Positions 43,025-53,270 of a stretch of DNA of 64,000 bases are shown in pieces. This stretch comes from CAKZLS01 sp963701445 (GTDB lineage Bacteria > Pseudomonadota > Alphaproteobacteria > Rhodospirillales > Defluviicoccaceae), in the NCBI GenBank assembly GCA_963701445.1, contig CAVPAM010000038.1, forward strand, positions 62,001 to 126,000. The letters run 5' to 3'. Within the stretch, counting starts at the first letter, position 1, and each line of letters begins with the position of its first letter. The notes beneath the pieces are model-generated. The model ran no database searches and was not told where the DNA came from. It saw only the letters and a list, made by a program, of their open reading frames with translations. The position numbers were made by a program, and so were the translations under genes.

Positions 43025-44823
43025 ATGGCTAGCCGGCTGCGCGTCGCGCGTGTTGATCCATCGGGGTACGTGGCGCTTTCCGAGGAAGGCGGTCCGACCG
43101 CCGATCTGCACCAACGGCTTCAGGCCCTGATCCGCCGGCATCTTCCGGCCGTGAACGCGTCGCTGCTCGCGGCGCCGTCGCCGACGGCGGACGGCCGGTA
43201 TGTGGAGTGGTACTCGGACCTGACCGGGCAACCGCGAAAACTGACCGCCCTGCCGGAAGCCGAACAGGCGGGCGCGCGGGCGCTGCTGGAAGACCGTCTC
43301 AATGCTTTACAGGGTTTCGCCGAGCGGCTTCCGGACGTCGACCCGGGCGCCGGCGATCTGGCCCAGTCCTTGCGCCAGGCGCTTTCGTATCCCGGCGACG
43401 ACACCGTCTATGTGGTCGGGGATCAACCGGTCATGACCTTCTGGGGCTACCGGTCCGTGTCCGGCCCGGCGCCGTCCGGCCCGTCCGTGCTGGCCGCCGC
43501 GCCCGCCGGGCCGCGCTTGAGGGCGATGGGCCGCCCGGCGAACCGCCACCGGGACCGGGTGAAACGACCGGCGGCCGGCGCGTTCCCCGCTGGCTGTGGT
43601 TGCTGGCGCTATTGTTGACGCTCGGTCTGCTGGCGTTCGCCGCGTGGTGGTATTCCGTGGATTTCCGGTGGCCGCCGTGGGTCGACTACAAGGGGCTGAT
43701 CGCCACCGCCGAGGAGGACGAACGCGCCCTTCGGGAGCGGATCGCCGCCCTGGAAGCGGACATTGCCAAGGAAATCGAAAAGTGCCGGCTCAACGATCGA
43801 TTGGCGGCGGCCGCCGCCGACGAGACCGAGCTGCGCGGGCGGATCGAGTCCCTGAACGCCCTGGTCATTCAGGAACTCACGCTGTGTCCCCTGCGCGAAA
43901 AGCTGCGCGCCGCCCAGGCCGACGGCGCCGCGCTGGACGCGGAGGCCGCCGCCCTTGCCGACAAGATCGCCAAGGAACTCGAGGAGTGCCGGCGCAAGGC
44001 CGAGGACGCGCTCCGCAAGGATGAGAAAAAGCGCCGCGACGAGGAGGAACGCAAGCGCAAGGCCGAGACGGTGCCTCCCGCGAAAACCCAGCCTCCCTCC
44101 GAAACCAAGCCCCCCACGCAGCAAAAAGCGGGACTTCAGCCGTGCCCGGGCGAACGGGCCCCCGAGGAGGCGCCCGACGTGGCCCTCGTCCTCGATTCAT
44201 CCGGAAGCATGCGCGCGCCGGCGTCTTCGGACCGGCGCGCGGCGCAGCAGATGGCGCAACAGATGATGGAGCAGGTCCTGCGCGGACTGTTCCGTATTCC
44301 CGGAGGCGGTGGAATGCCGCAAAATCAGGGACCGACACGGCTGCAGGCGGCCCAGGAGGCGTCCACCAAGGTCGTGAAGGGACTGCCGAGCGACGTGGAC
44401 GTGGGGCTCGTCGTTCTCGAGAACTGTCCGCGGGCCAGCAATCAGGGCTTCTATCCGGGATCGCGACGCGGCCAACTGTACCAGCGCATCAACAGCCTGA
44501 TGCCCCAGAACGGAACGCCGCTCGCCGATGGCGTCGAACAGGCCGGCCAGATGGTGGACGGCGTTCGCGCGCCCGCGGTCATCGTCGTGGTGTCGGACGG
44601 CGAGGACAGTTGCCGCCGGGACCCCTGCGCGGTGGCCCGGTCGCTGAAAGCGAGCAAGCCGAAAGTGACGATCAATGTTGTCGATATCGTCGGCGACGGA
44701 TACGCAAACTGTCTTGCTCAGCTTACGGGTGGTAAGATATTAACTCCTAAATCGGGAATGGCCTTCGAATCGACGATAAAACAGGCCACAGGGGAAGCTC
44801 AGAAGCCGGCCCACTGCAAATAA
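43025..44823 (+). CDS. SrfA-like membrane protein fused to a vWA domain (frameshifted)
   Basis: 599 residues after adding one base in the linker at about 43470-43530. Order: N-terminal SrfA-like domain (1-145), Pro/Gly linker, membrane span WLWLLALLLTLGLLAFAAWW (about 191-213), long Lys/Glu-rich coiled coil, Pro/Thr-rich spacer, then a von Willebrand A domain from about residue 385 with an intact MIDAS motif VALVLDSSGSM, a Thr-containing loop (MPQNGTPLADGVEQ) and IVVVSDGEDSC. The vWA domain should be periplasmic and bind a metal and a protein ligand. Four Cys near the end (SCRRDPC) may form disulfides. Confidence 0.75.
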
Positions 44824-44869
44824 TGCCGAAATAAGGCGGGCCTGCCTGGGACGGACACGGGGACGTTCG

Positions 44870-46440
44870 ATGAGCAGCGTTTTGTTGAGATCCGGCAGCC
44901 TGAAGGATTTTCACGCCTTGGGTGCCGTCGGCAATCCGGTCTACAGGGCCGCCAGCCAACTCCGGGTGGCCATGCGCCGTCGGCTGGATCAGGACGTCGC
45001 CGACCTGTTCGCGATTCCCAAGCAGAATGAAACAGGCGACTCCATAGATTGGTACGCGCCCGTCGCCGGCGACATCGTCCCCTGGTCGGCGGCCACCCCC
45101 GAAGAGCAGTCCGAGGCCAAGGCGGCGCTGATGGAAGCGCGGCAACGCCTGGGTGACGAAAGCCAAAGACTCCAGGCAGAGGAGAACGGCGAGCGGCAGG
45201 TTTTCGGCAAACTGTTGGCGCAGGTCACCAAGATACCGAGCGACGATCACATCTATTTGGTGAACGGAAAGCCGGTTATTACGTTTTGGGGCTTCACCGA
45301 ACGCAATGCGCCGTCGGGACAGGACATCATCGGCGGCCTGGCCGTCGCTTCGGCCGCCCCGGTGGCGGCGGCCGTGGGTCCGGCGGCCGAACAGCCGACG
45401 ATGGCGCCGCCGGCGACGGTCGTGGTGGAACAGGAGGAGCGGCGCGGCCGTCCCTGGTGGTGGTGGTTGCTTCTGATCCCCCTCCTCCTCTTGTTGCTGG
45501 CGCTCCTGCTGTTCGGCCTGCGGTCGTGCGGGATCGATCTTCCCTTCGCGAGCTGGATGGGGATCCCGGCCATCGAGTTGCCGGCGGTGGATTTGGACGA
45601 GCGCGAGCCCGACGTGAGGCCGGTCGAACCCGTGGACGTGAACAGGACCGTCGAAACCGTTCCCGGCCGGGTCGTCGACGGATCGGGCGCCGTTGTCGGG
45701 CGCGATGGATCGGTGGTCGGCGAGGATGTCGCGATTCCGGCCGAGCCCGGCGCCGTTGACGAGGGCACGGTGCCGCTGGAAGTGCCGGATGGCGAAATGT
45801 CCGCCGAAGAACTGCCGCCAGGCGAATTGCCGCAGGGGAATTGCCGGCCGAGGATCCGTCCGCCGTGCCCCTCGAGGAGACGCCGGCCGGGGAGGTCACG
45901 CCGCCCGCGCCCGAGGACGTGGTTCCGCCCGCGCCGGAGGACACGACGACGCCCGCCACCGATGAAGCGGTCACTCCTCCCGGCCAGGACCAGGTCCCGC
46001 CGGCGCCGGTGCCGCCAACCCCGCCGGACGGAGTTCAGACGCCTTCGTCGACCACAACGCCACCGGCCGTGCCCTTGCAGATCCCGTCCGGGGCGGTTCA
46101 GGATGGGTCGACCAAGTTCCTGGACGGTCAATGGAAGTCGAAAACGGGGCTGCAGGACAGCGAGACGGGCCAGCCGATCCAGCTCGAGTACGATTTCAAG
46201 GACGGTCAGGGAACCGCCACGCTTCGCCACGGCGCGTCGCAACAGGAATGCAAGGCGCCCGTTCGCTCGGCCATGAAGGGCGGGAAGCTCGTCGTCGAGG
46301 GCGCGGCCGATTTTGTCTGCCCGGACGGCAGGGTGATCAAGCAATCCAATGTGGAGTGTTCGGTGGGGGACGGCGGGCGCGCGAACTGCAAGGGCGTCAA
46401 CGCGGATGGCTCGTCCTATGGTGTGCAGATTGTCAAATAG
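44870..46440 (+). CDS. srfA: SrfA-family protein (frameshifted)
   Basis: 523 residues after adding one base in the GGGG run at 45835-45838. The N-terminus LLRSGSLKDFHALGAVGNPV, with GDSIDWYAPVAGDIVPWSAA and DHIYLVNGKPVITFWGF, matches enterobacterial SrfA. It is followed by a linker, a membrane span (WWWWLLLIPLLLLLLALLLF, about 198-218), a long Pro/Glu/Thr-rich stalk and a C-terminal domain FLDGQWKSKTGLQDSETGQP with four spaced Cys. SrfA's function is unknown in any organism; a bitopic envelope protein is clear from the layout. It is directly followed by srfB. Confidence 0.85.
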
Positions 46441-46480
46441 GCGGGAGCCGGTCGAACGCTCGCGGAGGGGTACTTAGGAC

Positions 46481-49453
46481 ATGCTGGGAGAACTGGTCGC
46501 CTTTTCGGAACAAGCGACACTGATCATGCGCAGCGGCGTTCAGTTCATGGACTTCGGGCTGACGCTGGATCTGCGCAAGGAACCCGCCGGCGAATTCGTC
46601 GAGCAGTCGAGCGGGAGGTCGCTGGCGCGGTTGGAGTACGACGAGCGTGGCGACAAGTATGTTCATCCGGGCAATCCCTCGGTTTCGGTGAAGCCGAAGC
46701 ACAGTATTCCGGTCGAAGAGTCGTTCAAGCTCCTGGAGGGTTGCTGGCTTCCCGCGCCCATGCTGCGTTCGGGACCGCTTCGGCGGTTCGCCGAGGGCCC
46801 CACCACCTGGGCGCGGCTCCGCGTGGTCAGGCTGGCTCCGGGAGAGGACCTGCACGGCCATACCCACCGATTGACGCTCGCTTTCGATACCAATGTATTC
46901 GAAAACGCGGAGGACACGAACTATCTCGCGCCAACGCGCGCCGACGTCCAGAGCGGCGCCTCGTTCCTGCTGGCCTTCCGCGCCCATGAAATGGGGTGGT
47001 TTTCCGAAGTGCCGTGGATCGGCGAGTGGTTGGAGGAAGTGTTCCGGGATCAGGCGGTCGACCGGCTCGGGTTGCCCGCCGAAGACATCGACCTCGAGAT
47101 GACAAGCCTCAGCCATCACGCCCACTACCTCAATCTGCTCGCGATCATCGGCGAGAAGACGACCATTCCGGAAGTTCGCGTGCGAAGCAATCAGGCCGAC
47201 GACATCCACGTGCCCATACCGGTGGACATGGTGCTGGACGTGGGCAACTCGCGCACCTGCGGGATATTGATCGAGGACCATCCCAAGCAGGAGCACGGCC
47301 TCAAGAACCGTTACGAGTTGGCCCTCCGGGACCTTTCGGAGCCGCATTGGCTCTATACGGAGCCTTTCGAAAGCCGCGTCGAGTTCGCGCAGGCCATTCT
47401 CGGCAAGGAGCATCTGGCCTGTAAGAGCGGACGCAACGATGCGTTCGTCTGGCCGACCATCGCCCGCGTCGGTCCGGAAGCCGCGCGCCTCGCCAACCAC
47501 CGCCGCGGAACCGAGGGTTCCACCGGTCTCTCGAGCCCCAAACGCTACCTCTGGGACGAGGAACGCTACGAGCCGGGTTGGCGCTTCAACACGGCGTTCA
47601 GCAGTTCCGAGATCGAGCCGCACGCCACGGGAGCGCCCTTCGGCAACCTGATCAACGAAACCGGTGAAGCGTTGTACACCCTCGCCGACGACGACCGCAT
47701 GCCCGTCTTCATGCCGCACTATTCGCGCAGCTCCCTGATGACGTTCATGCTGGCGGAAGTCCTGGTCCAGGCGCTGGTGCAGATCAACAGTCCGGCGCAA
47801 CGTCTCAAGCAGGGCGATCCCGAGAAACCGCGACACCTGCGTTCCGTCATCCTGACGGTTCCCCCCTCCATGCCCAAACCGGAGCGCGACATCTTCGCCG
47901 AGCGCATGGAACAGGCGATGGCGCTGGTCTGGAAGGCGCTGAACTGGCATCCCGAGGACGATCCCATGGACAACGACGGCCGGGCCTCCGCCTGGCCCAG
48001 GTTCCCGAACGTCCATACCCAGTGGGACGAGGCCACCTGCGCCCAGGCGGTTTACCTGTTCAGTGAAACCCATGAGCATTTCGCCGGACGGCCGGAGGAG
48101 TTCTTCCGGGTGATGCGGCGAAAGGATCACGCCTCCGACGGGCAGGCGGTCACCGTCGCGTCCATCGACATCGGCGGCGGTACCACCGATCTCGTGGTCA
48201 CCGACTACCGTCTGGACACGGGACAGGGAGCCAACGTCTACATCCTGCCGGAGCAGCGGTTCCGCGACGGTTTCAAGGTCGCGGGAGACGATATTCTTCT
48301 CGAAGTGATCCAGAAGACCGTGGTCCCCGCCATCGAGCGGTCGCTTCAGGATCGGGGAATGCGCGATCCCGCGCCGTTGCTGTCCAAGCTGATCGGCTCC
48401 GAACCCGTTCCCGTGCAGGAAAGCGCGCTTCGCCAGCAACTCGCGCTGCAGGTCCTGTATCCGCTGGGTCTGAAGATCCTCAAGGATTACGAAGCCTACG
48501 ATCCCGTGGCCGGCGCCGAGGTGGAAACGCTTCGGATCAGCGAAATGCTCGAGGGGCGCGACCCTCCCTCCGATCAGGTGCTGAACTACTTCGCCACGGG
48601 GGTGCGCCGGGAAGTCCGTCTCGAGGATGGCGATTTCGACCTGATGAGCGTTCCGGTGCCCAAGGACCTCAACCGCCTGCACCGAGGCTTCCTGGAAGAT
48701 CAGTTCGAGATCAGCAAGACCATCCAGTCGCTGTGCGAGATCGTCTATCTCTACAGTTGCGATGTCCTGTTGCTCAGCGGCCGGCCCTCGCGTTTGCCCG
48801 GGATCCAGTCGCTGTTTCGGACGCTTCTGCCCCTGCCTCCCGATCGCATCGTTCCGCTCAACGGCTACCGCACGGGGAACTGGTACCCCTTCCACCGGGA
48901 TGGCCGGGTCGACGATCCGAAGACCACGGCGGCCGTCGGCGCGATGATCTGCAAGGTCGGCGGCGAGCGGCGCATTCCCAACTTCAATTTTCTCGCGAAC
49001 GCGTTCAAGGCCTACTCGACGGTGCGTCACATCGGCCTGATGGATCAGAACATGAGCATTGGCGACGCGGATGTGTACTTCCGCGACGTCGATCTGGACA
49101 ACGAGGAGTACGAAATCCCCGATACGCCGTTCGAGGTCCGCTCACGGATGATTCTCGGCTTCCGGCAACTCGACAGCGCGCGATGGGCGGCCAGCCCGCT
49201 GTACGTCCTCGACCTGCGCGACCGGGCGAAGGAGATGCTGGCGCGCGCGGATCGCGGAGAGCCCGTGGTGCTGCAGGTTCGGCTCAAGAAGGATCGCCGC
49301 AGACGGGAGGAGCGCTTCGAGATCGCGAGCGTGACCTCCGATCAGGGCGTGTCGCTCAGCCCCCGCGACCTTACTCTCAAGCTCAGTACGCTGGCGACCG
49401 TGGGCATCGGCGAGAACAGCTACTGGCTGGATACGGGCAGTATTATCCGATGA
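46481..49453 (+). CDS. srfB: SrfB-family protein, actin/Hsp70-fold ATPase
   Basis: 990 residues, the usual SrfB length. Nucleotide-binding motifs of the actin/Hsp70/sugar-kinase fold are visible: phosphate-1 VLDVGNSRTCGILIED (Asp near residue 253), phosphate-2 SIDIGGGTTDLVVTDYRL (about 563) and the adenosine motif VLLLSGRPSRLPGIQSL (about 760). The remaining N-terminal 240 residues and long insertions are specific to SrfB. No signal peptide, so cytoplasmic. By fold, ATP-driven assembly or conformational change is expected; no activity has been established to my knowledge. It lies 13 bases before srfC. Confidence 0.88.
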   Translation: MLGELVAFSEQATLIMRSGVQFMDFGLTLDLRKEPAGEFVEQSSGRSLARLEYDERGDKYVHPGNPSVSVKPKHSIPVEESFKLLEGCWLPAPMLRSGPLRRFAEGPTTWARLRVVRLAPGEDLHGHTHRLTLAFDTNVFENAEDTNYLAPTRADVQSGASFLLAFRAHEMGWFSEVPWIGEWLEEVFRDQAVDRLGLPAEDIDLEMTSLSHHAHYLNLLAIIGEKTTIPEVRVRSNQADDIHVPIPVDMVLDVGNSRTCGILIEDHPKQEHGLKNRYELALRDLSEPHWLYTEPFESRVEFAQAILGKEHLACKSGRNDAFVWPTIARVGPEAARLANHRRGTEGSTGLSSPKRYLWDEERYEPGWRFNTAFSSSEIEPHATGAPFGNLINETGEALYTLADDDRMPVFMPHYSRSSLMTFMLAEVLVQALVQINSPAQRLKQGDPEKPRHLRSVILTVPPSMPKPERDIFAERMEQAMALVWKALNWHPEDDPMDNDGRASAWPRFPNVHTQWDEATCAQAVYLFSETHEHFAGRPEEFFRVMRRKDHASDGQAVTVASIDIGGGTTDLVVTDYRLDTGQGANVYILPEQRFRDGFKVAGDDILLEVIQKTVVPAIERSLQDRGMRDPAPLLSKLIGSEPVPVQESALRQQLALQVLYPLGLKILKDYEAYDPVAGAEVETLRISEMLEGRDPPSDQVLNYFATGVRREVRLEDGDFDLMSVPVPKDLNRLHRGFLEDQFEISKTIQSLCEIVYLYSCDVLLLSGRPSRLPGIQSLFRTLLPLPPDRIVPLNGYRTGNWYPFHRDGRVDDPKTTAAVGAMICKVGGERRIPNFNFLANAFKAYSTVRHIGLMDQNMSIGDADVYFRDVDLDNEEYEIPDTPFEVRSRMILGFRQLDSARWAASPLYVLDLRDRAKEMLARADRGEPVVLQVRLKKDRRRREERFEIASVTSDQGVSLSPRDLTLKLSTLATVGIGENSYWLDTGSIIR

Positions 49454-49466
49454 AGCGGAGTTTGCC

Positions 49467-52160
49467 GTGAGCAAGACACCAGAATTTCTCAGCGCGCGCT
49501 GTCAATCGATCTTCGCCGGCGCCGGCGAGGCCGTCGAGTGGACCCGCGACGTCCGCGGCAATTCGCAGCGGCTCGATCGCGAGGCCGACAGTCTGATCGA
49601 GAGAATGCGCCGGACCCGCAACCTGTGCCGGCGTCTCGGCTCGGCGGCCAGGCGGCCGCTTTCGGTGGGGGTTTTCGGCATGTCGCAGGCCGGCAAGTCC
49701 TATCTGATCTCGACCCTTGCCCGCGCCCAGAGCGGCCAGCTCGAGACCCTCCTCGATGGCCATCGTCTCAATTTCATCGGCCACATCAATCCGCCCGGCG
49801 GCGGCAAGGAAGCGACCGGGCTGGTGACCCGGTTCACCCGGCAGAAAAGCGAAACGCCGGCCGGCTATCCGCTGGAACTGACGCTGTTTTCGGAAGCCGA
49901 TGTCGTCAAGATCTTCGGCAACAGCTTCTTCAACGACTTCAACCGCGAGCGGGTGACCTTCAACACCGACGCCAATCATATCCGCCAGCATCTCGCCGCG
50001 CTGGAGAAGCAGCGCCAGCCCAATCCGACGGGCGGCATTACCGAGGACGACATGGTGGACCTGCTCGACTATTTCGAGCGGCGGTTCGAGAAATCCATGG
50101 CGCCCTTGAGGGCCGACTATTGGCCGGCGGCGATCGATCTGGCGCCGCGCCTTTTGCCGGCCCAGCGCGGCAAGCTGCTCTCCATTCTCTGGGGCGAGAT
50201 CGAGGACCTGACGAAGGTCTATCTCGATTTGCGCGACGCCCTCCAGTCGCTCTCCAACGCGCGGATCGTATACGTGCCCCTGGAAGCCCTGGTCGTGGAA
50301 GCCGGCGGCGGCTTCGAATGGCGGCCGGAGAGCATCCTGAACGTCGATGTTCTGGACAAGCTGGGCAAGGACACCGACGCGCCGCTCAACGTGCTTCCGG
50401 TCACGGACGAGGAAGTTCTCCCGGAGACCGGCGTTTCCCGCTCCGTTCTCGCGGCGCTTACCGCCGAAATGAAGTTCGTTCTGGCGGACGAACCCATGGA
50501 AGCACTTCTCGAAAACGTGGACCTTCTCGATTTCCCGGGGTATCGCGGCCGGCTGGACGTGGCGAGCATCGACGAAGTCCGGAAGCAGGTGAAGAGCGAC
50601 GAGGCCGACCCCGTGGCCCAGCTCCTGCTTCGCGGCAAGGTGGCCTATCTGTTCGAACGCTACACCGACGACCAGGAAATGAACGTCCTGATGATGTGTA
50701 CCCGCTGCGACTCGCAGATCGAGGTCACGACGCTGGCGCCGGCGCTCTCGAGCTGGGTTCACAGCACGCAGGGGGAAACGCCCGACACGCGGGCCGCCCG
50801 CAAACCCGGCCTGATATGGGTGGTCACGCAGATGGATCGCCGGCTCGACGAAAAGCCGGGGCAGACCATTACCCAGCAACAGCAGGAATGGAGCAACATG
50901 ATCCATATCACGCTGCTGGAGCGGTTCTCGCAGGGCGAATGGCTGAACGACTGGTCGGGTGGCGAACCGTTCAACAACGTGTTTCTCGTGCGCAAGCCGG
51001 GCATGCTCCGCAGCGCCTTCAAGACGGACGACAAGGGACAGGAACTGGATTTCCTCAATGAGGAAGAGAAAGCGAGGCTGATCAAGCAGCGGACCGTATT
51101 CTCGGAGAACGAGTCGGTCGCCAAACATGTGCGGAATCCGGAGGAGGCCTGGGACGCCGTTCTCAGCGTCAACGACGGCGGCATGACGCATCTTGCGTCC
51201 TATCTGCAGCAGGTGGCCGTGCTGGCGACGAAGCTGGACCGGATCGACGAGCAGGTGAGCCGGATCACCGAGGAAATCGCCGATCATCGGCTGGCGCCGT
51301 ACTTTCAGGCCGAAGGCGCGGGCGAGGTAGGCAAAAAGCAGGAAATCGCCGAACGGGTGGCGGGGACGATCGAGGAGCGTCCGGACGGCTTCGGAGAATT
51401 GCTCCATGGCCTCCAGCCATCGTCCGAGCAGTTGCGGCGCCTCTACTTGCGGGCGGACTTGGGAGCGGAAAATGGCGGCGGCAATGGCGGCGAGCAACAG
51501 GCCGAGGCGCGCCCGGCGCGGCGCAGCTTGATCTCGCTGCCCGGCAAGAAGGATACCGCCGAAGGGGAAAAGCCGGCGGCCAACACGGGACGCGCCGGGG
51601 TGTTCGCGAAGGCCGTGATCAGCGATTGGATCCGGCGGCTTCGGGAAATTCCGGACAGCCCGGATCTGCTTCGCTTCCTGGACGTGCCGGGCGACGTTCT
51701 CCAGGCCCTGACCGACGAACTCATCACCGCCTCCGACCGGCACAAGCTGGAGCAGCGCCTGATCGATGCGCTGAGACCCTTGGAGGAGAAGCGGTCGACG
51801 ACCCGGATCGGCATCGTCGACCAGCAGGTGCTGCTCGCCAGGAATGTGATCGGCGATTTCGTCGACTACCTCGGCACCTCCGACATTCCGCTCGCCGAGC
51901 GGCCGCCGTCGCCGGTCGACGACCGCAAGCTCTTCGAACCCGCGCCGCCCATCCCGCGCGCCACCCTGCCCAGCTTGCCGCCTCGGGAGGTCCAGTATTC
52001 GGGATATTTCATCGTCGACTGGCTGGAGGCATTCAAGAAGCTGGCGGTGGGAAATGCCGGACACAGCGCGGGACGGGAGATCACGCCGGAGCAGAATCAG
52101 CGTCTCGGCGAAATTCTCGGCCAGATCCGCGAGGGCGAGGCATCGCCGGCGGCAACCTGA
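49467..52160 (+). CDS. srfC: SrfC-family protein, P-loop GTPase-like
   Basis: 897 residues, the length range of SrfC/virulence factor family. P-loop GVFGMSQAGKSYLIS (Lys near 77), a G3-like motif VDLLDFPGYRGRLDV (about 353) and a G4-like GLIWVVTQMDRRLDEKP suggest a large GTPase related to dynamin-like proteins. Long helical regions follow, with a low-complexity GGGNGGEQQAEARPARRS break near 670 and a C-terminal domain ending with a helix. Predicted cytoplasmic. GTG start at 49467. The partner SrfB is immediately upstream; the pairing of an actin-fold ATPase with a GTPase is conserved in srfABC operons. Confidence 0.87.
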   Translation: MSKTPEFLSARCQSIFAGAGEAVEWTRDVRGNSQRLDREADSLIERMRRTRNLCRRLGSAARRPLSVGVFGMSQAGKSYLISTLARAQSGQLETLLDGHRLNFIGHINPPGGGKEATGLVTRFTRQKSETPAGYPLELTLFSEADVVKIFGNSFFNDFNRERVTFNTDANHIRQHLAALEKQRQPNPTGGITEDDMVDLLDYFERRFEKSMAPLRADYWPAAIDLAPRLLPAQRGKLLSILWGEIEDLTKVYLDLRDALQSLSNARIVYVPLEALVVEAGGGFEWRPESILNVDVLDKLGKDTDAPLNVLPVTDEEVLPETGVSRSVLAALTAEMKFVLADEPMEALLENVDLLDFPGYRGRLDVASIDEVRKQVKSDEADPVAQLLLRGKVAYLFERYTDDQEMNVLMMCTRCDSQIEVTTLAPALSSWVHSTQGETPDTRAARKPGLIWVVTQMDRRLDEKPGQTITQQQQEWSNMIHITLLERFSQGEWLNDWSGGEPFNNVFLVRKPGMLRSAFKTDDKGQELDFLNEEEKARLIKQRTVFSENESVAKHVRNPEEAWDAVLSVNDGGMTHLASYLQQVAVLATKLDRIDEQVSRITEEIADHRLAPYFQAEGAGEVGKKQEIAERVAGTIEERPDGFGELLHGLQPSSEQLRRLYLRADLGAENGGGNGGEQQAEARPARRSLISLPGKKDTAEGEKPAANTGRAGVFAKAVISDWIRRLREIPDSPDLLRFLDVPGDVLQALTDELITASDRHKLEQRLIDALRPLEEKRSTTRIGIVDQQVLLARNVIGDFVDYLGTSDIPLAERPPSPVDDRKLFEPAPPIPRATLPSLPPREVQYSGYFIVDWLEAFKKLAVGNAGHSAGREITPEQNQRLGEILGQIREGEASPAAT

Positions 52161-52179
52161 ACGTAAGGGAGAACGGGGC

Positions 52180-53254
52180 TTGGCCATCAAATGCGAACTC
52201 ACGAGCGACACGGACCGGGGGCCGGGCCATGGCTTGCTGAAGGTGACGGGACTGGAGCCCACCACCGGGCCCCTTGATTTTTCGCTGATGCGCAATCAGG
52301 GAAACGAGCCTTTTCTCGGCCGTGACGGAACCTGGCAGGGCACGGAGGTTTGGCATTCCCTGAGCGAGGTGGAGGATCATGGCGGTATCAGCGTCATCCG
52401 TCTCGGTCCCACCATCGTCGACCCCGTGGTCGGCCTGCCGCCCAATGTCGCCTTTCGCGTCACCCTGGCGACCGGCGCCGGCAAGCAGGCTGGGACACTG
52501 AAAGTCAGCCGCCCGCTGCTCGGGTCCTCCGCCGCCATGGAAGCCGCGCCGCCTCCACCGCCCCCGCCGCCGCCAGTGAAGCCCGAGCCGGCGCCCCCGG
52601 CGGAGCCGGAACCGGCGCCCGAGCCACCGCCGGCCCCGAAACCGGCGCCGCCCGTCTCCAAGCCGGTTCCGGAACCTGAGACCGTCGAAGAAGAGTTCGA
52701 TGCCGCTGATCGTTGCCGCGGCCGCGATCCTCCTGCTCGTCGGCGGCGGAAGCGCCGCGTGGTTTTCGTGCCTGATCCCGGGGTTCGGTCCGGATACCTG
52801 CGGCGCGGACTCAGCCAAGGTCACGCCGCCGCCGAAACCGGAGGCGCCCAAGAACTGCAACGGACTCGACGCCGACGCCTGTTACGGCGCCGCGACGGCC
52901 GCCCTGGAGGCCAAGGACCTCGAACTGGCGCGGCAACTCTACCAGCAGGCCACGAAACTCGGCGCGGTGCCCGCCAATCTCCGCGTGGCGGAGATGTACG
53001 ATCCGGACACGTGGTCGGCCGAGACCAGTCCGGAGGAAAAGGCCGACTGGGAAACCGCCGCCTACTGGTACGAGGAGGCGGCGAGGCAGGGCAACGTTGA
53101 GGGACAGATCGCGGCCGGCCGGGTGCTATGCCGGCATGCGCCCGGCTCCTTCGAGCAGAAGCGCGGCCTCAACTTTCTCCGCGCCGCGTCGGAACAGGGT
53201 GGTGGCGAAGACGTTCAGTCCTTGCTGAAGGAATGCGAGGCGAAGGCTCAATAA
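52180..53254 (+). CDS. Pro-rich membrane protein with Sel1-like repeats (frameshifted)
   Basis: 357 residues after removing one base near 52683-52701. Residues 1-115 form an unrecognised beta-rich domain (GPGHGLLKVTGLEPTTGPLD, GQEVWHSLSEV-like). A run of ten Pro and a Pro/Glu/Ala-rich linker follow, then a membrane span (LIVAAAAILLLVGGGSAAWF, about 175-195) and a C-terminal region with Sel1-like repeats ARQLYQQATKLGAVPANLRV and AAYWYEEAARQGNVEGQIAA. Start TTG at 52180 with AAGGGAG ten bases before. It resembles the SrfA-type layout: cytoplasmic domain, Pro linker, one span, outer domain. Not recognised as a named family. Confidence 0.65.
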
Positions 53255-53270
53255 TGCGGGGAGCAAGCGC

